Made by a program: the position numbers and the translations under genes. Shown here piece by piece: positions 14,319 to 19,835 of a DNA stretch of 19,835 bases. This DNA is from Eubacterium sp. AF22-8LB (lineage in GTDB: Bacteria; Bacillota_I; Bacilli_A; Erysipelotrichales; Erysipelotrichaceae), in assembly GCF_003458715.1 (NCBI RefSeq), contig NZ_QRVI01000032.1, positions 1-19,835 of the forward strand, written 5' to 3'. The notes beneath the pieces were generated by a model that was not told the DNA's origin, ran no database searches, and saw only the letters and a list, made by a program, of their open reading frames with translations. Position 1 is the first letter of the stretch. Each line of letters begins with the position of its first letter.

Positions 14319-16631
14319 AACACCTGTTTCACTATATGTAGGATTCTTTACAATAGTACCTTTATCCCATCTATGACTAATCTTCGGAATAACAGTTACA
14401 TCCTTCTTAGAATCACAACGAGTACAATGATGTGACTTGCTTCCTTCATTAGTACAAGTAGCTGCTTTATCAACTGTCCAACTAGAAGAATAATCATGAC
14501 CTAATGCCTTAATCGATTCTGTTTTAGTTGTTTTACAATTCTTACAAGTATAAGTTTTAACTCCATCCTTGGTACAAGTAGCTTTTGTAGTAACTACACC
14601 TGAATCCCAGTTATGACCTGTCTTTGGAATAACAGTTACATCCTTCTTAGAATCACAACGAGTACAATGATGTGATTTACTTCCTTCATTCGTACAAGTA
14701 GCTGCTTTATCAATAGTCCAACTAGAAGAATAATCATGACCTAAAGCTTTGATTGCTTCTTTTTTAGTTGTTTTACAATTCTTACAAGTATAAGTTTTAA
14801 CTCCATCCTTAGTACATGTAGCCTTTGTAGTAACTACACCTGAATCCCAATTATGACTTGTCTTTGGAATAACAGTTACATCAGTTTTAGAATCACAACG
14901 AGTACAATGATGTGATTTACTTCCTTCATTCGTACAAGTAGCTGCTTTATCAACAGTCCAACTAGAAGAGTAATCATGACCTAAAGCTTTGATTACTTCT
15001 GTCTTAGTTGTTTGACAATCCTTACAAGTATAAGTCTTAACTCCATCCTTAGTGCAAGTAGCCTTTGTGGTAATTACACCTGGATCCCAATTATGACTTG
15101 TCTTTGGAATAACTGTAACATCAGTCTTAGAATCACAACGAGTGCAATGGTGGGATTTGCTTCCTTCATTTGTACAAGTAGCTGCTTTATCAATTGTCCA
15201 ATCATTTGAGTATGTGTGACTTGTCTTTGGAATAACTGTTACATCCTTCTTTGAATCACAACGAGTACAATGATGAGATTTACTTCCTTCTTGTTGACAA
15301 GTTGCTTCTTGATCTATTGTCCACTCTTTTGAGTAATCATGATCTAAAGCTTTAATTGATTCTGTCTTAGTTGTTTGGCAATTTTTACATGTATAGGTTT
15401 TAATTCCCTCTTTTTCACATGTTGGTTCTGTTGTAACTTTACCCTCATCCCATTTATGTTCAGTACAAGGAACTGTAAAATCAAATTGAGCACCATTTGT
15501 CTTTGCAACTAGATCAACCTTTTTACCATTCACATACCAATCTGTTGTATTCATAACATAGGCAATAATTCCGTTTTGAATACCATAAATACTTTCTGGA
15601 TATGCAGCATTGTCTGCAGTAATAGAAAATTGTGTCTTTCCTGCATTCAAGTTTTCTTGAATTCTATCTTTATATGATGCAACCCATTTTGCAGCTTCTC
15701 CACTTTTTACAAAGTAGTTATTTGCTAAGCTTGTAGAACGAGTCGCATATCCTGCTGCAGTATAAATTTTTGCATGTCCTGGATGAGCTAGTGACATTAA
15801 CTCGTCAGTTAATCCAAAATACAGTCTTCTTTCATCAAAATTATACCAATCATCATTCGAATCATCCCACGTACAATCGACTTGATACCATTCTCCATTA
15901 ATCTTAAATGCATTCCAAGTATGTCCATCATATGTATCACGTGTTTCTGCATTTTCAATTCCAGCAGCCGTTAATAATTTAGAATACGCGCTCTCATACG
16001 ACTGACAAGTACCTAATCCTCTTGTTAATGCACTTTCTGCACTAGACCATTTTAATGATTTGTCATAATCCAATTTATTCAATAACCAATCGTGTAACCA
16101 TAATGCCTTCGCATAATCCGAACCATCCGTTTCAGCATTACATTGTGCTACGGCAGATTGTACAATCGAATTTACACTTGGATAATTTGGACTTGATACT
16201 TGAATAAAAGTATTTGTACGCAAATAATTCATATTCGCCGCTTTATCCATTACATAAAAGCGGAAATTATATGTTCCACTTGCCATCATAGTAAATGTAT
16301 AATCATGAGAACTACATTCTTCTGTATAGTTCAACCATTCTCCACGACTAGGATCTGCTACGCTTTCATACGATAATACATCAGGATCTGTATAGCTTGG
16401 TGCTTCCATTCTAAATTTGTAATTTCCACTTCCACCTGTCGCAGATACATGGAACGTAGTTTCTTGTCCTAATACTGGATCATTCCACTCTACTTTTAAT
16501 GTAACTCCACCTGAACTTGCTTCGTCCGAATGTGTATACTGATTTTCTTCAGCATGAATAATTGTGGCATTACTAATCAATAGAACAAATGCCAAAAATG
16601 TTGAAATTAATCTTTTCCCTAACCTTTTCAT
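13350..16631 (-). CDS. Secreted transglutaminase-like protein with Cys-X2-Cys repeats and six ChW repeats
   Basis: The 1093-residue protein has a signal peptide (1-27, cleavage after His-Ala). An Ig-like region (about 40-145) is followed by a transglutaminase/protease-like core. Its triad is Cys209 (Leu-Gly-Thr-Cys-Gln-Ser-Tyr), His237 (Gly-His-Thr-Trp-Asn) and Asp252 (Gln-Val-Asp-Cys-Thr-Trp), all in the expected spacing. Residues 389 to about 770 hold ten units of about 40 residues, each with one Cys and a Cys-x2-Cys. The C-terminal 320 residues are six ChW repeats, thought to bind cell-wall or surface ligands. No sortase motif or membrane anchor is present, so attachment is probably through the ChW repeats. 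It probably cross-links or cleaves peptides at the cell surface; the substrate is unknown. It is transcribed alone from its own promoter, next to the autolysin gene, with an AAGGA ribosome site. Confidence 0.85.
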   Translation of the reverse strand: MKRLGKRLISTFLAFVLLISNATIIHAEENQYTHSDEASSGGVTLKVEWNDPVLGQETTFHVSATGGSGNYKFRMEAPSYTDPDVLSYESVADPSRGEWLNYTEECSSHDYTFTMMASGTYNFRFYVMDKAANMNYLRTNTFIQVSSPNYPSVNSIVQSAVAQCNAETDGSDYAKALWLHDWLLNKLDYDKSLKWSSAESALTRGLGTCQSYESAYSKLLTAAGIENAETRDTYDGHTWNAFKINGEWYQVDCTWDDSNDDWYNFDERRLYFGLTDELMSLAHPGHAKIYTAAGYATRSTSLANNYFVKSGEAAKWVASYKDRIQENLNAGKTQFSITADNAAYPESIYGIQNGIIAYVMNTTDWYVNGKKVDLVAKTNGAQFDFTVPCTEHKWDEGKVTTEPTCEKEGIKTYTCKNCQTTKTESIKALDHDYSKEWTIDQEATCQQEGSKSHHCTRCDSKKDVTVIPKTSHTYSNDWTIDKAATCTNEGSKSHHCTRCDSKTDVTVIPKTSHNWDPGVITTKATCTKDGVKTYTCKDCQTTKTEVIKALGHDYSSSWTVDKAATCTNEGSKSHHCTRCDSKTDVTVIPKTSHNWDSGVVTTKATCTKDGVKTYTCKNCKTTKKEAIKALGHDYSSSWTIDKAATCTNEGSKSHHCTRCDSKKDVTVIPKTGHNWDSGVVTTKATCTKDGVKTYTCKNCKTTKTESIKALGHDYSSSWTVDKAATCTNEGSKSHHCTRCDSKKDVTVIPKISHRWDKGTIVKNPTYSETGVKRYTCTKCGTTKDESIAKLVDDRASILYKTHVQDIGWQDFVQDGKMSGTSGRSKRLEGIQIKLSSKLKGNVEYQTHVQDIGWQGWKSNGTMSGTSGQSKRLEAIRIKLSDEIANKYDVYYRVHCQDFGWLGWAKNGEASGSEGFSKRLEGIEIRLVKKGDKAPGTTNNAFIRKSISYRTHVQDYGWQGYVYDGEQSGTSGQSKRLEGINIKLSPSLDGNVVYRTHVQDYGWQDWKSNDAMSGTSGQSKRLEAIQIKLTGQVANEYDVYYRVHCQNFGWLGWAKNGESSGSEGYSRRLEAIQICLVPKGQKAPGDTNNRFYRR
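13370..13704 (-). repeat. Long direct repeat, copy 2 (with 5278-5612)
   Basis: This is the intact-gene copy of the repeat described at 5278-5612. The match is ungapped over about 335 bases. Confidence 0.8.
14322..15467 (-). repeat. Ten tandem Cys-X2-Cys units, partly as near-identical 240-base DNA repeats
   Basis: Two unit types alternate as A-B-B-A-B-A-B-A-B-A. Type A (about 39 residues) has Thr-Tyr-Thr-Cys-Lys-x-Cys-x-Thr-Thr-Lys and Ala-Leu-Gly-His. Type B (about 41) has Ser-His-His-Cys-Thr-Arg-Cys-Asp-Ser-Lys and Val-Ile-Pro-Lys-Thr-Ser-His. The A+B pair recurs at DNA level every 240 bases; for example the same phrase ends at 14640, 14880 and 15120. The last A unit is diverged and has lost its first Cys. 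Confidence 0.85.
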
Positions 16632-16655
16632 AATCTTATTCCTTATCTTAGTTTT

Positions 16656-16684
16656 ATCTAACTAATTTTAGTTTACGGGTTCAA
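16656..16684 (-). promoter_or_regulatory. Promoter of the transglutaminase-like gene
   Basis: On the minus strand, TTGAAC (16684-16679) and TTAGAT (16661-16656) are separated by 17 bases, about 25 bases before the start codon. It sits directly downstream of the autolysin terminator. Confidence 0.5.
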
Positions 16685-16698
16685 AAAACATGTGTCAA

Positions 16699-16730
16699 CA
16701 AAAAAAGAGTCCAGAATCAAATCTGAACTC
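16699..16730 (-). terminator. Strong terminator of the autolysin gene
   Basis: GAGTTCAGA (16730-16722) pairs with TCTGGACTC (16715-16707), including one G-U pair and a six-base loop, followed by seven U. It begins six bases after the stop codon. Confidence 0.9.
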
Positions 16731-16736
16731 AAATCT

Positions 16737-19697
16737 CTATTTACTCAATAAATTTATAACCATATTTACAATGTTTGGACCATAATTCTTGGCAGAAGCC
16801 CATCCATAACCCTTTGGATTTTCCTTCATACCTAACCATTCAACATATTGCGCACATCCTCTAGCTACTAAATTAAATCTTGGATCCACACACTGTTGTG
16901 TTAAACCATCTAATGATGCATAGGCCTTTAAATGTTGTACATGAGCACGAACACCTACTCTAACATTTTCAAAGCTTGCACCATGAACAGCACCTGTAGC
17001 ACCAATGCCCGCAAAGTTATATTGGTTTGGTAGTACATCTCCACCATACTTTAAGAAACCTGTTTCTAACATACATTGCGCAAAGACAACTTCAGCACGC
17101 ACACCCTCAGCTTTTGCCTCTTCATATACGATTTGTGCAAATTGCTCAATTGTACTTGCTCCACCCTTAGCTAAAGAACCATTGTATTTCTTATTCTCTC
17201 CAGTAAATGTATCATACCCACTAGACTTTGAATTATAGTAACGAACCATCTGAGCTACACTGGTTTGTGTTGCCCCCATAATAGGAGTCTTATCACTTGC
17301 AGTATTATTCGTACTTGGTTTTGAAGTATTTGGCTTTGTTAATACGGTACTCTCATCATCTGCTGCATGACCCTTGTTGTAGTAATGATTTGTTGTACTT
17401 CCAGGCGCATTTCCTCCTTTTGGTACTAAAACAATTTGAATAGCCTCTAAACGATAACTATATCCTGCTGTACCTGCAGATTGACCATTTTTAGCCCAGC
17501 CTAGCCAACCAAAGTTTTGCGCATGTACACGATAATAAATGTCATATTGATTTGCAGCATTTCCAGTTAAGTTGATTTTAATTGCTTCCAAACGCTTTGA
17601 CTGTCCAGCTGTTCCACTTAACTGTCCGTTTGATACAAATGATTGCCAACCAATATCTTGTACGTGTGTAGCATATGTCAGTCCACCATCAATTGAACTT
17701 CCAAGTTTAATTTTAATAGCTTCCAAACGAAGAGACTGTCCAGATGTACCACTTACTTCGCCATCTGCTTTTTCTGCTTGCCATCCAATGTTTTGAACAT
17801 GCGTTTGATAAGTTATTGTCTTACAAACAAATGGACGAGAAGTAGAGCCAGGTGCTGCTCCTCCCTTTTTTACTAATTTAATCTCAATGCCCTCTAGACG
17901 TTTACTATATCCTTCACTACCAGCCGACTCACCATTTTTAGCCCAGCCTAGCCAGCCATAATCCTGTGCATGAACACGATAATAAATATCATACTTATTT
18001 GCTGCATCGCCTGACAATTTGATTTTGATAGCTTCTAATCGTTTTGATTGTCCAGAAGTACCTGCCATAGCACCATTGGATTTCCAACCCTGCCATCCAA
18101 TATCTTGTACATGTGTTTGATACTCAACACTTCCAGATAGGTTTTGTAGTTTAATATTGATACCTTCAAGCCGTTTGGACTGCCCAGAAGTACCTGACAT
18201 TTCCCCATCATTCTTCCATTCTTGCCAACCATAATCTTGAACGTGAGTTTGATATGTTACGGAAGGATTTGTATTAGCTACCACTTTTGTCAATCCTAAA
18301 GCAGCCACAATACCATTCGCATCCGCAACACCTAATTGTTTAATTTTCTCTTCAGACCCTAAATACTTATTAAAGTCAGACTCATTATCCACACAACAAT
18401 GCTCAATAATCAAACCTGTAATACCTCTAGTTTTCGCATTACGAATTACCCCATAATAATCCGCGATGCTATTATCATCATAACGATGTGGGTTCGGATA
18501 TTCATTAATGTCAATCGTTCTAAACTTAATACGACGATCATGTAAACCAAGTGAAACCAATTGATTCTGAATCGCCTGCGCCATGACCTTACCCTTTGCA
18601 GAAATATCAGGACGCCAGTTTGTATTTGGATAATAAACCTCTGCCCCATACGCCTGGTGAGAAACAGAAGCATTTAAATGGAAGCTAATCAAATATTGAG
18701 CACCCTGCTGCTTTGCATATTCAGCACGCTCCTCAAGACCCATATACTTATCTGTTGAACGTGTCATAACAACCTTACAATTATATTTCTGTAATTCATC
18801 ATAACAATACTTCGCAATCTTAAGATTATAATCTTTCTCTAAACCCGTACCATTATAATTCAAAGTACCACTCTCAGCTCCACCATGACCAGGATCCAAA
18901 CATAAAGTAATACCCTCATTTGATTGTGTATCAATATCCTCATCAATCATAGCCATAGCCGCAGGAAAATCTTGAGCCATCATTCCCTCAGCCACTTCTT
19001 CAGAAGCCTTGTTTACATCCGTTACTTGAATAACGGAATTATTTAATTCTTCTTCCTCTTCCGAAATATCCTCTGTCATATCTGGTAATGTCTCATCATA
19101 TCCTGTATATTCTTGATCCACACCAAACTTAACATTCATACCCAAATCACCGAAATTCAAATAATACTTTTCACCATTCAAAGAATAATGAAGCGAAGCA
19201 ACAAGGTATTCACCTTTTTCTTCAGCACTAAACACTCTTGAAAACTTAATTAAATTATCAACCTGTTCATTACTCTCTAAATCAAAAGTAGAACCATCAC
19301 TCTTCTTAACAGTAATACGAAAATCAGAATATCCCTCCGTATTATTTAAAGAAAGAACAAAATTCTCAGTAACAGAATTATCTACAACAGGACTATCCAC
19401 TAAGAAATACTCCATCATTGAAGCATCCCCAAGCTTTTCTTCTACAACTGGTTCTTCACTCGCAACATCTTCTGAAGTATCCTCTTCAGGTGTTACTTCT
19501 TCAACATTCGAAGAATCCTCTTCATTCACATTATTATCTTCAACTTCTTCTTGTTCATTTACATCTTCTGTTGTTGTCTGCTCTGTAGTAACTGTTTCTT
19601 CCCCTTCTGCAGAAACAGTATAAGTATTCGACAATGTAGAAACAGACATAAACATAGTTAGAATCAAAGCCAAAACCGGTTTTAATCTCTTATTCAT
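16737..19697 (-). CDS. Bifunctional autolysin: N-acetylmuramoyl-L-alanine amidase, six ChW repeats, glucosaminidase
   Basis: The secreted 986-residue enzyme would cut peptidoglycan at two bonds. Residues 1-30 are a signal peptide ending Val-Ser-Ala. A Glu/Thr-rich acidic linker (31-90) and a beta-rich region (about 95-200) follow. The Amidase_3 domain (263-470) has zinc ligands His271 (Asp-Pro-Gly-His-Gly-Gly), Glu287 and His340, and catalytic Glu432 (Ile-Ile-Glu-His). Six ChW repeats occupy about 480-760, again as two triplets. A Ser/Thr linker leads to a glucosaminidase (FlgJ/LytD-like) domain (about 840-986) with probable catalytic Glu878 (Met-Leu-Glu-Thr-Gly). All visible active-site residues are present. 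Amidase plus glucosaminidase in one chain suggests daughter-cell separation or wall turnover. It has its own promoter, a GGAGGAT ribosome site and a strong terminator. Confidence 0.92.
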   Translation of the reverse strand: MNKRLKPVLALILTMFMSVSTLSNTYTVSAEGEETVTTEQTTTEDVNEQEEVEDNNVNEEDSSNVEEVTPEEDTSEDVASEEPVVEEKLGDASMMEYFLVDSPVVDNSVTENFVLSLNNTEGYSDFRITVKKSDGSTFDLESNEQVDNLIKFSRVFSAEEKGEYLVASLHYSLNGEKYYLNFGDLGMNVKFGVDQEYTGYDETLPDMTEDISEEEEELNNSVIQVTDVNKASEEVAEGMMAQDFPAAMAMIDEDIDTQSNEGITLCLDPGHGGAESGTLNYNGTGLEKDYNLKIAKYCYDELQKYNCKVVMTRSTDKYMGLEERAEYAKQQGAQYLISFHLNASVSHQAYGAEVYYPNTNWRPDISAKGKVMAQAIQNQLVSLGLHDRRIKFRTIDINEYPNPHRYDDNSIADYYGVIRNAKTRGITGLIIEHCCVDNESDFNKYLGSEEKIKQLGVADANGIVAALGLTKVVANTNPSVTYQTHVQDYGWQEWKNDGEMSGTSGQSKRLEGINIKLQNLSGSVEYQTHVQDIGWQGWKSNGAMAGTSGQSKRLEAIKIKLSGDAANKYDIYYRVHAQDYGWLGWAKNGESAGSEGYSKRLEGIEIKLVKKGGAAPGSTSRPFVCKTITYQTHVQNIGWQAEKADGEVSGTSGQSLRLEAIKIKLGSSIDGGLTYATHVQDIGWQSFVSNGQLSGTAGQSKRLEAIKINLTGNAANQYDIYYRVHAQNFGWLGWAKNGQSAGTAGYSYRLEAIQIVLVPKGGNAPGSTTNHYYNKGHAADDESTVLTKPNTSKPSTNNTASDKTPIMGATQTSVAQMVRYYNSKSSGYDTFTGENKKYNGSLAKGGASTIEQFAQIVYEEAKAEGVRAEVVFAQCMLETGFLKYGGDVLPNQYNFAGIGATGAVHGASFENVRVGVRAHVQHLKAYASLDGLTQQCVDPRFNLVARGCAQYVEWLGMKENPKGYGWASAKNYGPNIVNMVINLLSK
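17418..18260 (-). repeat. Six ChW repeats of the autolysin, two triplets
   Basis: The repeats lie at about residues 480-521, 525-565, 571-610, 628-666, 673-712 and 719-759. The third and sixth carry Tyr-Tyr-Arg-Val-His-Ala-Gln with Gly-Trp-Leu-Gly-Trp-Ala-Lys and close with Ala-Pro-Gly-Ser-Thr, the same order as in the neighbouring protein. The Cys of the neighbour's third-type repeat is Ala here. Confidence 0.85.
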
Positions 19698-19716
19698 ACT
19701 CTATCCTCCGTTATAT

Positions 19717-19744
19717 TCTATATTTTAATAAAAAACGCTTTCAA
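19717..19744 (-). promoter_or_regulatory. Promoter of the autolysin gene
   Basis: TTGAAA (19744-19739) and TATAGA (19722-19717) are separated by 16 bases on the minus strand, about 20 bases before the start codon. Confidence 0.6.
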
Positions 19745-19777
19745 TTTCAATCAAGTAAAAAAAGGAATTGCATCACA

Positions 19778-19835
19778 CGGGAGTTTAACACTTGCTCATA
19801 GCCAAAATAGCCAAATGTCGTTTATGTACGGCTTT
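19778..19835 (+). mobile_element. Left end of a second IS1634-like element, running off the window
   Basis: CGGGAGTTTAACAC (19778-19791) matches the left tip of the complete IS (CGGGAGTTTGACAC) with one change, in the same orientation. About 30 bases further in, AGCC and GGCT arms followed by T (about 19809-19835) occupy the place of the insulating hairpin. No transposase is visible before the window ends. Confidence 0.5.

Noticed and set aside
14322..15467. CRISPR-like array because of regular near-identical repeats
   Set aside because: The repeats are 240 bases long, contiguous and inside an open reading frame; they encode protein repeats.

Overview
The window is low-GC DNA from a Gram-positive (Firmicutes-type) genome, most likely a gut or oral Erysipelotrichaceae-like bacterium. 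This rests on the A+T-rich codon use, strong AGGAGG-type ribosome sites, secreted proteins with clostridial hydrophobic 'ChW' repeats, Cys-X2-Cys surface repeats, and an IS1634-family transposase. The taxonomic call is inference. Nearly every host gene lies on the minus strand, so the window reads most naturally from right to left.

Right side (13.3-19.7 kb): two large secreted cell-wall proteins. The first is a 986-residue autolysin with an N-terminal zinc amidase, six ChW repeats and a C-terminal glucosaminidase. The second is a 1093-residue transglutaminase-like protein with ten Cys-X2-Cys repeats and six ChW repeats. Each has its own promoter and a signal peptide. A 3' remnant of a third ChW gene sits at 5.26-5.6 kb and is nearly identical in DNA to the 3' end of the second gene.

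Middle (5.6-13.1 kb), between those two homologous stretches: an accessory island. It holds a 234-residue orphan gene, an apparently intact IS1634-family element (10.4-12.36 kb), a three-gene anti-phage Pycsar-type operon (7.5-10.3 kb), a decayed ISL3-like insertion sequence with a coupled 54-codon ORF (6.7-7.5 kb), and a HEPN-like orphan gene (5.7-6.5 kb). The Pycsar-type operon is the most interesting content. It encodes two different class III nucleotide cyclases on either side of a PycTM-type membrane effector, and the first cyclase carries a long coiled coil and an extra C-terminal helical domain. In the expected model, phage infection activates a cyclase, a cyclic pyrimidine nucleotide is made, and the membrane effector damages the inner membrane.

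Left side (0-5.1 kb): glycan and surface genes. A phosphohexomutase plus mannose-1-phosphate guanylyltransferase bicistron would make GDP-mannose. Next are a wall or membrane-anchored surface protein and an interrupted polyprenyl-phosphate sugar transferase. The last is preceded by a promoter, a 32-codon leader ORF and a strong terminator hairpin.
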